Source: an uncultured Bartonella sp. (GTDB lineage: Bacteria; Pseudomonadota; Alphaproteobacteria; Rhizobiales; Rhizobiaceae). Taken from it: a stretch of DNA of 64,000 nt. The stretch covers positions 1-64,000 of the forward strand of contig CAMLCZ010000002.1 in NCBI GenBank assembly GCA_946478665.1. The letters run 5' to 3'. Shown piece by piece: positions 1 through 8,942 of the stretch. The notes below the pieces were generated by a model. The model saw nothing but the letters and a program-made list of their open reading frames with translations, was not told where the DNA came from and did not search any database. Each line of letters opens with the position of its first letter. The stretch's first letter is position 1. A program made the position numbers and the translations under genes.

Positions 1-44
1 CTCGCGCTGATATGAAAAAACTTGCCTACCTGGCGGTGAAATAA
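1..44 (+). CDS. 3' end of an unidentified gene (partial)
   Basis: An open frame runs in from the window edge (codons starting at position 3) and stops with TAA at 42-44. The visible tail reads RADMKKLAYLAVK. It is too short to identify. The neighbouring decayed phage lysozyme suggests a prophage or other mobile remnant, but that is only context. Confidence 0.3.
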   Translation, partial: RADMKKLAYLAVK

Positions 45-248
45 CATTCATTATTATAAGTGGAATAATAGTTTCTGGATGTCGGCTTCATCCGTATACC
101 ATTCCTATAGGTACCAGATCCTTACAACAGATATCATCAAGTTCTATTATTCTGAATTGCCAAGTAGAACCACTTTCTGTTCTGGCTTAAGATAATATAC
201 AGTCTTTCGACCAAAGCGGGAAATTTTTAAATTTGAATTTTAAAGCAT

Positions 249-272
249 AACCCCACTTTTGTGGGGTTTTAT
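249..272 (+). terminator. Rho-independent terminator
   Basis: A perfect 8-bp stem (AACCCCAC / GTGGGGTT) with a TTTT loop is followed by further T residues. It would end a plus-strand transcript coming from the partial gene at the window edge or from the non-coding stretch 45-248, where I see no gene. Confidence 0.7.
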
Positions 273-304
273 TGCTTTGCGTCATCAATTCGAACAAAAA
301 CATT

Positions 305-640
305 ATGACATGGCAAATCCCTCATGAACTCGAAAAATTAAGCCGATAAGAAGGTCTCAAACCCAAAACCTATAATGATGCAAGCAGTGCTTGAACAATC
401 GGCTATGGACATATGGCTATCGCAAATTCTACAATTCGCTGCCAAGGAATGGTTATCCCTGCTGACAAAGCGAAAAGTATTTTCGTGAAAATCTTACATG
501 ATATGACGTGATTATTGGGGACACTGTAGAAGTCAGGTTCAACGACAACGCATCCGCTGTAGTGATATCTTTTGCTCTAAGTGTCCGTATCATTGGTTTC
601 AAAAATTCAATTCTTCTGAAAAAATCTACAAAGACATTTT
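305..640 (+). pseudogene. decayed phage endolysin (GH24 lysozyme / muramidase)
   Basis: Reading from the ATG at 305 gives a lysozyme-like protein broken by in-frame stops at 347-349 and 392-394. The sequence EGLKPKTYNDASSA, stop, TIGYGHM matches the GH24 active-site region: Glu of the EG.K.K.Y motif, then the TIGYGH block where a Trp codon has become TGA. It runs on through GMVIPADKAKSIFVKIL to a stop at about 508. A shifted frame (528 onward) then gives VEVRFNDNASAVVISFALSVRIIGF, the usual NDNQFAALVSFAFNVG helix of these enzymes, followed by NSILLKK. Family members degrade peptidoglycan for phage release. The copy is certainly inactive. Further degenerate homology may continue to about 760. 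Confidence 0.75.
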
Positions 641-894
641 TGACCTAGTTCCGTCTGAATTGTTGAAATAGATAAGAGAGAACGCGAACAGCATCCAAGG
701 TTCTCTTCGGCAAATTGGCAATCGAAAGCAAAACAGAAAATTATCTTCCGATGGAAGGGCTTTTCTTATCTTTCTTCCAACAGCTCTTCCCTTACAATCG
801 GCCAATAAAAGTGATGTTTTAAAAGCTTTATATGTTTTCCATAACATACCGAAATCAATGCTTGCACGACTAACAGTGTTATACTGTTGCCTCT

Positions 895-1015
895 AAATGA
901 AGGAGAACCGGCACAACATGGAAGACAAGTAGACTGGTAGTTATCGCGGATTCGTATCATTCTATGCAACCTCATATGATATCAGGAACATCAATGGCAA
1001 TTGATGGACGCAGCG
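895..1015 (+). pseudogene. possible remnant of a short-chain dehydrogenase C-terminus
   Basis: Pieces in shifting frames resemble the end of SDR-family oxidoreductases: EGEPAQHG and VDW near 898-940, FVSFYATSYD near 952-978, and ISGTSMAIDG at 979-1008. SDR enzymes typically end with a GEP...LASD..SYITGTSMAIDGG pattern. At least two frameshifts and stops are needed to join them, so no product is expected. The match is by eye and the fragment is short. A 77-codon open frame at 1001-1234 overlaps it and looks accidental. Confidence 0.35.
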
Positions 1016-1266
1016 GCCACAGCGATCAAGCGCTTAAAGGAATATGGTTTGAAAAATTATCGTGATATATTCGAACAATGCCAGAATAATCATTCTGGTC
1101 GCGAAACACTTGTTCAAAAATATCCAGCGCAAATATCGTTGAAAGAGAAAACCGGTCTCCATTGTTTTTTCAATATATCACTCTGGAAGCTGCCACTTAA
1201 AAAAGTTATAGAATTTAACAAAGGTCATTTATGATCTTTATCTATATCAGAATAAGGATATCGCAT

Positions 1267-1860
1267 ATGACTAAAGCAATTGGTAGACCGAGGGAGTTTT
1301 CAGTAGATGAAATTTTAGATAAGGCCATAGTATATTTTAGACGATTTGGTTATCATTCCGCCAGCATTTCACGTCTTGAAGAACATACAGGTATAACCGC
1401 TGGTAGCATCTATAAGGCTTTTAAGAATAAACAACATTTTTATCAGTTGGCATTTGATCGATATATACAAAATCGACATAATGACCTCCAAAAACGACTT
1501 ACCGTTTGTGAAAATGCTCGGGATAAATTGTATGCATTTTTAATGCACTATGCTGAAGTGTCTCATGGACAGCAAGGCAATGATGGTTGTATGGTTGTTA
1601 TGTCAGCAGTCGAACTATCAAGCAGTTCCGACGATATAAAAAACAATATCAAACGAATCTTCCTCGCATTGCAACGTCAACTTGAAAAAATTCTTAAAGA
1701 AGGTCACCAAGACGGAACAATAAAAATAAGTCAGTTTGACATTGAAACCCAAGCAAAATTCATTGTTGCTCTTCTACAAGGCATGAGGGTTGTTGGAAAA
1801 TTGGACATGACTAAATCTGAAGTTAATAAAATTGTGAAATTTGTCATGTCTTTTTTTTAA
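1267..1860 (+). CDS. TetR/AcrR-family transcriptional regulator
   Basis: A 197-residue TetR-type repressor. The N-terminus (GRPREFSVDEILDKA... then TGITAGSIYKAFKNK) is the classic TetR helix-turn-helix, with the recognition helix ending in the Y.AF.NK pattern. The C-terminal half is a helical ligand-binding domain with no specific signature. I start at the ATG at 1267, just before TKAIGRP, because family proteins begin this way and an AAGGA-like site lies upstream. The frame is open 12 codons further. The MFS pump begins 111 bp downstream on the same strand, with a perfect inverted repeat between, so control of that pump is a reasonable inference. The ligand is unknown. Confidence 0.9.
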   Translation: MTKAIGRPREFSVDEILDKAIVYFRRFGYHSASISRLEEHTGITAGSIYKAFKNKQHFYQLAFDRYIQNRHNDLQKRLTVCENARDKLYAFLMHYAEVSHGQQGNDGCMVVMSAVELSSSSDDIKNNIKRIFLALQRQLEKILKEGHQDGTIKISQFDIETQAKFIVALLQGMRVVGKLDMTKSEVNKIVKFVMSFF

Positions 1861-1896
1861 TTAAGGATATTCCTCCTGCGTCATTATTGAGGTATC

Positions 1897-1936
1897 TATA
1901 CTTAATATGGAAATGATCGTTTCCATATTAAGTATA
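1897..1936. promoter_or_regulatory. 17-bp perfect inverted repeat, candidate TetR operator
   Basis: Two perfect 17-base arms (TATACTTAATATGGAAA and its complement) flank the 6-base spacer TGATCG. The element lies 36 bp after the TetR stop and 35 bp before the MFS start. Its position next to a TetR/MFS pair suggests an operator overlapping the pump promoter. No T-run follows on either strand, so a terminator is less likely. Confidence 0.55.
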
Positions 1937-1971
1937 GAGGATAGTATATAAATGTTTAGAAAGGCAGACAA

Positions 1972-3156
1972 ATGACAGATAACAACGCCTCTAAATCGTT
2001 GTCGCATTTATCACTATTATTGGGATTATCGTGTGGTTTAATTGTAGCAAATATTTACTATAGCCAGCCTTTAATAAGTCCTATAAGTGCGTATTTAAAC
2101 ATAAGCACATCAACCGGAAGTCTGATAGTTACACTCAATCAGTTGGGATATGGTTTAGGATTGTTATTTCTAGTTCCATTGGCTGACATCGTTAGTAATA
2201 AACGACTGATTTCAATTCTGTTAATCATTACAGCTATTGCCTTGCTTGGAATGGTTGCAACCCCTTTCATATCTATTTTGATCATAAGTGCATTGTTGAT
2301 AGGGATTGGAGCTTCATCGGTACAAATTTTAGTACCATACGCTGCGCACATGGCTCCTGAAAATATTAGAGGACAAGTCGTTGGTAATGTTATGAGTGGA
2401 CTGATGGCTGGTATTATGCTTGCTCGTCCTTTTGCAAGCGTGCTAGCTCAGTTTTTCATATGGCAAATGGTTTTTTATGTTTCAGCCATATTAATGATTT
2501 TAATTTTATTATTATTAGCCATTAAGCTCCCTCAAAGGACACCAGCAACAAAAACCAACTATTTTTCTTTATTGGCATCAATGGGAAAAATATGGAAAAA
2601 TACACCTATGTTGCGTAGGCGCTCATTATATCATTTTTTCCTGTTTGCTGCATTCAGCCTATTTTGGACGACTATCCCTCTGCTCTTATCGAGTTCAATA
2701 TACAATTTCAACCAAGGTGAAATAGCATTATTTTCCTTTGCAGGTGCGGCAGGCGTTATTGCAGCCCCCTTAGCTGGCAAAGTTGCGGACCGCGGATTGA
2801 TCCGGGGAGCAACAATCACTTCTATGATTTTGGTAACTCTATGTTTTATAATCCCTTATTTCGCACCATTTGGCTCACAAATGAGCATAGTATTTTTTGT
2901 TGTAGCCGCTATTCTCTTAGACTTTGGTGTCACAACGAATTTAGTTGTCGGTCAAAGAGTAATATATGGCCTTGCATCTGAATTAAGAAGCCGATTGAAT
3001 GGTATTTATATGGTTGTTTTCTTTATGGGTGGTGCATTCGGTTCGGCAGTGGGTGGACATGCATATAGCTATGGTGGTTGGACATTATCAGCAATTACCG
3101 GTCTAGTTTTACCTATTATCGCTATAATTTACTTTATGACCGAAAAACGGCAATAA
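1972..3156 (+). CDS. MFS efflux transporter
   Basis: A 394-residue major facilitator protein with about 12 hydrophobic segments. The start GLIVANIYYSQPLI is typical of the drug:H+ antiporter-1 type carriers with an N..YYSQPLL first helix. The loop between helices 2 and 3 reads PLADIVSNKRLI, a weakened form of the usual G..aDr.GRr motif A. The adjacent TetR gene on the same strand, separated by a palindrome, makes an inducible drug or metabolite exporter likely. The substrate cannot be read from the sequence. ATG start at 1972 follows an AAAGG-like site. Confidence 0.88.
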   Translation: MTDNNASKSLSHLSLLLGLSCGLIVANIYYSQPLISPISAYLNISTSTGSLIVTLNQLGYGLGLLFLVPLADIVSNKRLISILLIITAIALLGMVATPFISILIISALLIGIGASSVQILVPYAAHMAPENIRGQVVGNVMSGLMAGIMLARPFASVLAQFFIWQMVFYVSAILMILILLLLAIKLPQRTPATKTNYFSLLASMGKIWKNTPMLRRRSLYHFFLFAAFSLFWTTIPLLLSSSIYNFNQGEIALFSFAGAAGVIAAPLAGKVADRGLIRGATITSMILVTLCFIIPYFAPFGSQMSIVFFVVAAILLDFGVTTNLVVGQRVIYGLASELRSRLNGIYMVVFFMGGAFGSAVGGHAYSYGGWTLSAITGLVLPIIAIIYFMTEKRQ

Positions 3157-3326
3157 ATATGGCCAATGTTATAAGCGAAATAGGCTTTGCTGTTAAATAA
3201 TTCGATGTTGATAATTAAAATAAAGATATCACGAGCGTGAAACGATGATATAAGTTTAATATCCAACTGAATAGGTGTACAGCTTTGCTACAATAGAGCA
3301 ATTAAACCTACTTGAGTTTCACAACT

Positions 3327-3677
3327 ATGCAAGTTTTACCCTATATCGTTCCTATTGGATTATTACTTTTATCCAATATCTTTATGACATTCGCTTGGTA
3401 TGGTCATTTAAAATTTACAAATAAACCATTGTTATTGGTGATTATAGTAAGTTGGGGAATTGCCTTTTTCGAATATTGTCTCGCGGTGCCAGCTAACCGG
3501 CTAGGTCATAACGTATATAACGCAGCACAGCTAAAGACGATCCAAGAAGTCATAACACTCTTTATTTTCTCATTTTTCTCCATTCTCTATCTTGGAGAGA
3601 AATTAACAATCAACCATTTTGTTGGCTTTGGCTTCATTATTGCTGGTGCTTACTTTGTCTTCAAAGGTCCGTTATAA
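3327..3677 (+). CDS. DMT-superfamily protein, DUF486 type
   Basis: A protein of about 116 residues with four hydrophobic segments. SNIFMTFAWYGHLKF near the N-terminus, FEYCLAVPANRLGH in the middle and the GFGFIIAGAYFVFKG end are characteristic of the DUF486 small drug/metabolite-transporter-like family, whose length is about 115. The role of the family is not established. I prefer the ATG at 3327. A TTG at 3312 in the same frame would add five residues, and neither has a strong ribosome binding site. It stands alone upstream of icd. Confidence 0.85.
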   Translation: MQVLPYIVPIGLLLLSNIFMTFAWYGHLKFTNKPLLLVIIVSWGIAFFEYCLAVPANRLGHNVYNAAQLKTIQEVITLFIFSFFSILYLGEKLTINHFVGFGFIIAGAYFVFKGPL

Positions 3678-3754
3678 GGCTGATTTGGACTTTTCATGCT
3701 GGTACACAGAGTGTTATAGCTTAACAACATTGAAATTTGGAAGAGGAACATAAT

Positions 3755-4966
3755 ATGACAAAGATCAAGGTTGCAAACCCCGTCGTCGAGCTTGATGGCG
3801 ATGAAATGACGCGTATCATTTGGCAATATATTAAAGATAAGCTAATTCATCCTTATTTGGACATTGATCTCAAATATTATGATTTGTCAGTTCAAAACAG
3901 AGATGCAACGGACGATCAGGTCACAGTTGATGCCGCTAACGCCATTAAGCAGTATGGTGTTGGTGTGAAATGTGCGACAATTACGCCAGATGAAGCTCGT
4001 GTTAAAGAATTCAACTTGAAAAAAATGTGGAAGTCTCCAAACGGCACAATCCGCAATATTTTGGGCGGAGTTATCTTTCGTGAGCCAATTATCTGTAAAA
4101 ATGTTCCACGTTTAGTTCCGCATTGGACAAAACCGATTATCATTGGACGTCATGCGTTTGGTGACCAATACAAAGCAACAGATTTCAAATTTCCTGGAAA
4201 AGGAAAATTGACAATTAAATTTGTTGGCGAAGATGGTCAAGTAATCGAACATGATGTTTATGATGCACCAAGCGCAGGCGTAGCTCTAGCTATGTATAAT
4301 CTGGATGAGTCAATTCGTGATTTTGCGCGCGCTTCATTCAATTATGGTTTGCAGCGCAATGTTCCAGTTTATCTGTCAACGAAAAACACCATCCTGAAAG
4401 CTTATGACGGTCGTTTCAAAGACATATTCCAAGAAATTTTTGACGCTGAGTTTAAAGCTGAATTTGACAAACGTAAACTGACCTACGAACACCGCCTGAT
4501 TGATGACATGGTTGCATCGTCTCTTAAATGGTCTGGTGGCTATGTTTGGGCATGTAAAAACTATGATGGTGATGTCCAATCGGATATCGTTGCGCAAGGT
4601 TTTGGCTCGTTAGGTCTGATGACCTCTGTTTTGATGACACCTGATGGCAAAACAGTTGAAGCAGAAGCAGCACATGGCACGGTAACACGCCATTATCGCC
4701 AACACCAAAAAGGCGAAGAAACATCAACAAATTCTATCGCGTCTATTTTTGCTTGGACACGTGGCTTGGCACATCGTGCAAAACTAGACAACAATGAAGC
4801 ACTCAAAAGCTTCGCCGACACGCTTGAAAAAGTATGCGTTGATACGGTTGAATCTGGCTTTATGACCAAAGACTTAGCCTTGTTGATTGGCCCTAACCAG
4901 AAGTGGCTTTCAACAACCGGTTTTCTTGATAAAATCGCTGAAAACCTCGAAAAAGCAATGGCATAA
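3755..4966 (+). CDS. icd: NADP-dependent isocitrate dehydrogenase
   Basis: A 403-residue homodimeric IDH of the eukaryotic-like (type II) subfamily used by rhizobia and Brucella. It oxidises isocitrate to 2-oxoglutarate in the TCA cycle, making [18 protein letters not shown] at the N-terminus, the substrate loop [13 protein letters not shown], and [17 protein letters not shown] near the C-terminus are family hallmarks. I start at ATG 3755, directly after GAAGAGGA, rather than at an upstream TTG. It is monocistronic with its own terminator. Confidence 0.97.
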   Translation: MTKIKVANPVVELDGDEMTRIIWQYIKDKLIHPYLDIDLKYYDLSVQNRDATDDQVTVDAANAIKQYGVGVKCATITPDEARVKEFNLKKMWKSPNGTIRNILGGVIFREPIICKNVPRLVPHWTKPIIIGRHAFGDQYKATDFKFPGKGKLTIKFVGEDGQVIEHDVYDAPSAGVALAMYNLDESIRDFARASFNYGLQRNVPVYLSTKNTILKAYDGRFKDIFQEIFDAEFKAEFDKRKLTYEHRLIDDMVASSLKWSGGYVWACKNYDGDVQSDIVAQGFGSLGLMTSVLMTPDGKTVEAEAAHGTVTRHYRQHQKGEETSTNSIASIFAWTRGLAHRAKLDNNEALKSFADTLEKVCVDTVESGFMTKDLALLIGPNQKWLSTTGFLDKIAENLEKAMA

Positions 4967-4985
4967 TTTGCTATCGACATCTTGT

Positions 4986-5017
4986 TTAAAGCCCTGCTCT
5001 AGCAGGGCTTTTTTTAT
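4986..5017 (+). terminator. icd terminator
   Basis: The stem AAAGCCCTGCT / AGCAGGGCTTT is followed by a run of seven T residues, about 20 bp after the icd stop. The innermost pairs must open to form the loop. Confidence 0.9.
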
Positions 5018-5131
5018 TTATAGTATAATATCAGACCACCAAAATATAAAAAGTTTCACTGCTTGGCACGACATAGTTATGACGATATGAAGCTATAAAG
5101 TAAGATTCGTCCTAGATGTTAGAGGCCATTA

Positions 5132-6550
5132 ATGAATGAACAAGGTTGGTCAGCCCTTCTTTCCGGCAAAAACGGCATACGTTCGTTTACACTTGCTGGA
5201 GGCGTAGCACTTCATGCGATCAACGTATATATTGTTGTCACCATTTTACCGTCACTTGTTGCCGATATTCATGGACAGCAATATTACTCATGGGCGGCCA
5301 CAATATTCGTAACGGCCTCTCTTATCGGCGCATCATTAGCGGCGAAATTATTACTCAAAACAGGTCCTAAAGTTGCGTATATAATTTCAGCACTGTTATT
5401 CGCAGCAGGCACGTTTGTTTGCAGTATCGCGCCAACAATGCCAGTCTTTTTGTTTGGACGGCTCATACAAGGCTTTGGAGGAGGTTTTCTATTATCGCTT
5501 TCGTATTCTATGGTACGAATAGTTTTTGATCCTAGTTTATGGCCTCGTGCATTGGGGCTGATATCAGGAATGTGGGGTATTTCTACCTTATTGGGACCCG
5601 CAATTGGTGGTATTTTTGCTGAATATGGTACGTGGAGAGCCTCATTTTGGACTGTCGGTATTCTTGCCGTCGCTTTTTCATTGCTCGCACTGAAAGTTCT
5701 GCCAAATACAACAAAACACAATGAGCCAGATAGTCGTCTTCCTATTCTGCAGCTCGTAATACTCATTATGCTGGTGCTTATTATTTCAGCAAGCAGCGCT
5801 GTTAGCGCAAATCTAGTCAAGATCGTCGGTATGATAATAGGTTTGTTGCTTTTGTTAATACTTGCACAATTGGATAACCACGCCCGAAACAAACTTTTAC
5901 CCAATGGCGCATTTTCTCCAAGGTCAATTTTCCTGCCGCTTTACAGTATGATGGTTATTCTATCGATTGCCGTTAATGGTGCAGAATTGTATCTACCGTT
6001 ATTCTTGCAAGAGTTACACGGATTAGGACCACTTGTAGCTGGGTATCTCGCCGCCCTTATGAGTATCGGGTGGACATGCGGTTCTGTTCCCAGTGCAGGC
6101 GCAAAACCTGTAATTGTACGAAAAGTTGTTATCATGGCACCAATATTTGGTATCATAGGCATGACGACACTTTTGTATCTTATTCCTACCAATCTTAGTT
6201 CGGCCAGTTTTATTATTATCATCTGTATGGCACTATTTTTAATCGGTATTGGCGCAGGCTCATGTTGGCCCCACTTACTTACTCATGTTTTAAAATGTGC
6301 GTCACAAGAAGATGCAACACGAGCGAGCGCATCTTTAACCTCAATACAGCTTTTTTCGACCGCTTTGAGCGCAGCTCTTGCTGGTAGTATAACAAATCTT
6401 GCTGGTCTATTTGATCCTGGTGGATTAAGTGGCACATTATCTGCCGCACACACATTATTTATCTGCTTGGTATTATTTCTCGTTCTGGCACTGCCCTGTG
6501 CATTCATTATTGCAAGAGATATGCGTATGCGATCATCAACAAAGAATTAG
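5132..6550 (+). CDS. MFS transporter, DHA2-like
   Basis: A 472-residue permease, longer than 12-helix carriers, with hydrophobic segments throughout. GVALHAINVYIVVTILPSLVADI and the later GRLIQGFGGGFLLSLSYSMVR are typical of 14-helix drug:H+ antiporter-2 proteins (motif C-like glycine-rich helix). It sits alone on the plus strand, converging on the cobD operon, whose last gene ends 8 bp away. There is no regulator next to it. Substrate unknown. Confidence 0.85.
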   Translation: MNEQGWSALLSGKNGIRSFTLAGGVALHAINVYIVVTILPSLVADIHGQQYYSWAATIFVTASLIGASLAAKLLLKTGPKVAYIISALLFAAGTFVCSIAPTMPVFLFGRLIQGFGGGFLLSLSYSMVRIVFDPSLWPRALGLISGMWGISTLLGPAIGGIFAEYGTWRASFWTVGILAVAFSLLALKVLPNTTKHNEPDSRLPILQLVILIMLVLIISASSAVSANLVKIVGMIIGLLLLLILAQLDNHARNKLLPNGAFSPRSIFLPLYSMMVILSIAVNGAELYLPLFLQELHGLGPLVAGYLAALMSIGWTCGSVPSAGAKPVIVRKVVIMAPIFGIIGMTTLLYLIPTNLSSASFIIIICMALFLIGIGAGSCWPHLLTHVLKCASQEDATRASASLTSIQLFSTALSAALAGSITNLAGLFDPGGLSGTLSAAHTLFICLVLFLVLALPCAFIIARDMRMRSSTKN

Positions 6551-6558
6551 ACTAGAAA

Positions 6559-7530
6559 TTATATCATCCAAAAGCAGAATATGAGAATTCCAAACAAAGT
6601 CATGGATTGCTTAAAAAGTTTAACCGACTTGAATATATCCGATGTATTGGCAACGCGACCTTTCGCATTCTGGAAAGGTTCATCCACTACTTCACCGTCA
6701 TAGACTCTCGGGCCCGCTAATTGTATATTTAACCCACCAGCGTAAGCACATTCTGGCCAACCAGCATTGGGTGACCGATGATGTTTTGCGTCATGTATAA
6801 CAACATTAAATGCGTTTTTTGCTCGCGATACATTTTGAAAAATTAACAATGCACATATTGTGATTAAAGCCGTGAGACGCGCGGGAATTAAATTTGCAAG
6901 ATCATCCAGTCGCGCACTTGCCCAACCAAAATCCTTATAACGGTTATTTTTATAGCCGATCATAGAATCCGCAGTATTGAGTACTTTGTAACAGAGTATC
7001 CCCGGTAAACCTAAAACAAGAAACCAAAACGCTGGCGCAATAACACCATCGGAACTATTTTCAGCCAAACTTTCAATAGCAGCGCGACAAATGCCGCTTT
7101 GATCGAGCTTCTTGGTATCACGTCCAACAATCATAGAAACGGCTAGCTGGGCTTCATTTAAAGACTTAAATCGAAGGGCTTCTCCGACTTTAACAACGTG
7201 ATCTATCAAGCTTTTTTGCGCCAAAAATATCGACACGATTATCGCTTCAAGAACAATTCCAAGCCACGACAGCTGATACAAAAACTTGACCAGCAATACA
7301 CCGATGACAAACGTCACCAAAAGCAGACTAATAATAGCAAGACAACCATTAAGCTTGCGACTATGATCGCTCATTTCTTTTGAATTTAAATGACGATCAA
7401 AATAGCCGATCGAACGACCAATGAAGACGATAGGATGTGGAATACGCCTCCATAACCATTCGGGATCACCTAAAATGCGATCAATAATCACCGCTATCAA
7501 AAGTACAAATAAACAGTGTTCCAATAGCAA
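6559..7530 (-). CDS. cobD: adenosylcobinamide-phosphate synthase (CbiB/CobD)
   Basis: A 323-residue membrane protein of the CobD/CbiB family, which attaches aminopropanol (or its phosphate) to adenosylcobyric acid. Diagnostic features are ILGDPEWLWRRIPHP at the N-terminus, SMIVGRDTKKLD, AAIESLAENSSDGVIAPAFW and NTADSMIGYKN. The probable start is a TTG at 7530, six bases after the stop of the upstream MFS gene, so the two are likely co-transcribed. This gene is the last of the cobA-cobB-MFS-cobD minus-strand series. Confidence 0.95.
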   Translation of the reverse strand: MLLEHCLFVLLIAVIIDRILGDPEWLWRRIPHPIVFIGRSIGYFDRHLNSKEMSDHSRKLNGCLAIISLLLVTFVIGVLLVKFLYQLSWLGIVLEAIIVSIFLAQKSLIDHVVKVGEALRFKSLNEAQLAVSMIVGRDTKKLDQSGICRAAIESLAENSSDGVIAPAFWFLVLGLPGILCYKVLNTADSMIGYKNNRYKDFGWASARLDDLANLIPARLTALITICALLIFQNVSRAKNAFNVVIHDAKHHRSPNAGWPECAYAGGLNIQLAGPRVYDGEVVDEPFQNAKGRVANTSDIFKSVKLFKQSMTLFGILIFCFWMI

Positions 7531-7536
7531 ATTCCG

Positions 7537-8751
7537 TTATGATGCGGACGTCTGATCTTTCTTTTCAACATACCATGAAATAGAGAATATTAAGAGACCA
7601 CATAAAGTCAAAATACCTCCTAAAATAGCGGTATATTCATAGCCAAATCCTAGTCTTAAAAGTTCTCCACCAGATTCTGCTCCAAGAGCATTCGCAACGT
7701 TAAATGCCGATTGCATGAGAGCCCCGGCCAGCGTCTGAGCGTTGCTTGCAACATCCATCACACGTGTCTGAATTGAAGGCATACTGGCAAACGACGTGCC
7801 AATGAGAAAACACCCAAAAGCAGCAGCAAGACTGTTATGACACATAAAGAAAAATAGAAAGAATGTTATGGCGCTCCACAGCATTGCAAAGAAGATCATC
7901 TTCATTGCACCAACTTTAACAGCTATTTTGGGACCAAAAATATTGCCTGTTACCATTCCAATGCCAACAAGCGGCATAATAAATGGCACCCATTCAATTG
8001 ATACACCCGATACTTGCATGAGCGTTGATTTGATATAGCTGAAAACTGCAAATAAGCCTGCAGACCCAACGGAAACCATTGCCAACATAAACCAGACTTG
8101 TTTTTGTTTTAATGCACCAAGCTCTGTTAGTGGACTTGTACCGATTGCCGTCGGCAAACTCGGCAAAAAGAAAAATATCATAATAGCAGATAATAATCCG
8201 ATGCCACCCACGGTAATAAAAGCTATCTGCCAGCCAAACTGTTGCCCAAGCCATGTTGCTGTCGGTGCGCCTATCACGGTAGCAATAGTTAGCCCAAGCA
8301 TGACAGAACCAACTGCTTTCGGACGATACTTCATTTCAACCATTGATGAGGCGGCAATAGACGCCACCCCAAAATAAATACCATGAGGTAATCCGCTCAT
8401 GAAACGTAAGCCAACAAGGGAATGAAAACCCGTTACGCAAGCACTTAAAATATTGGAAAACGCGTAAAATAGCATCAAAGCCACAAGAACGTATTTACGC
8501 GGAAATTTTGCTGTCGCAACGGCAAGCACTGGGGCTCCAACAACAACGCCTAAGGCATATGCCGAAATATATTGTCCGGCAGTCGGAATATCGACACCAG
8601 AGCTGGCTGCCATCTCAGGTTGTAATCCCATTGATACAAATTCAGATGTACCAATAGCGAAACTCCCTACAGCCAAAGCCAAAATGCTTAAACGCCTAGT
8701 TTTTGCATCAATGGAAGAGGCTGGACTGAGTGATTTTATATCGTATGCCAT
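7537..8751 (-). CDS. MFS transporter, AraJ/DHA1-like, inside the cobalamin cluster
   Basis: A 404-residue, 12-helix major facilitator. FAIGTSEFVSMGL in helix 1, AGQYISAYALGVVVGAPVLA in helix 2 and the loop FPRKYVLV are characteristic of the AraJ/YdhP/PbuE-like DHA1 group. The gene lies between cobB (191 bp upstream) and cobD (6 bp downstream, same strand), so it is probably translated from the same message as cobD. Family members export sugars, nucleosides or drugs. A role in moving a cobalamin precursor or intermediate is suggested only by position. Confidence 0.88.
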   Translation of the reverse strand: MAYDIKSLSPASSIDAKTRRLSILALAVGSFAIGTSEFVSMGLQPEMAASSGVDIPTAGQYISAYALGVVVGAPVLAVATAKFPRKYVLVALMLFYAFSNILSACVTGFHSLVGLRFMSGLPHGIYFGVASIAASSMVEMKYRPKAVGSVMLGLTIATVIGAPTATWLGQQFGWQIAFITVGGIGLLSAIMIFFFLPSLPTAIGTSPLTELGALKQKQVWFMLAMVSVGSAGLFAVFSYIKSTLMQVSGVSIEWVPFIMPLVGIGMVTGNIFGPKIAVKVGAMKMIFFAMLWSAITFFLFFFMCHNSLAAAFGCFLIGTSFASMPSIQTRVMDVASNAQTLAGALMQSAFNVANALGAESGGELLRLGFGYEYTAILGGILTLCGLLIFSISWYVEKKDQTSAS

Positions 8752-8942
8752 AGCTGACCAACGAATCCTTAAAATTCTTCTAATCGATTATTTTCATGCC
8801 ACTTAAGGCATTCAATATGCAACCCATAAGATAGGTTTAGTGCCATGTTAACCTAAGCAAAAAATCGTGAACTGTGGCTTTTTTACTAGCATAACCACTC
8901 ATAGGTTGTTGGACATACTCTAAAACTATTATGCACTTATAT

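Noticed and set aside
1001..1234. 77-codon open frame before the TetR gene
   Set aside because: It lies across the possible SDR remnant, starts with TTG, has no ribosome binding site and resembles no family. It is probably chance.
5284..5904. 206-codon minus-strand frame inside the second MFS gene
   Set aside because: It is antisense to a clear membrane transporter and its composition mirrors the transporter codons.
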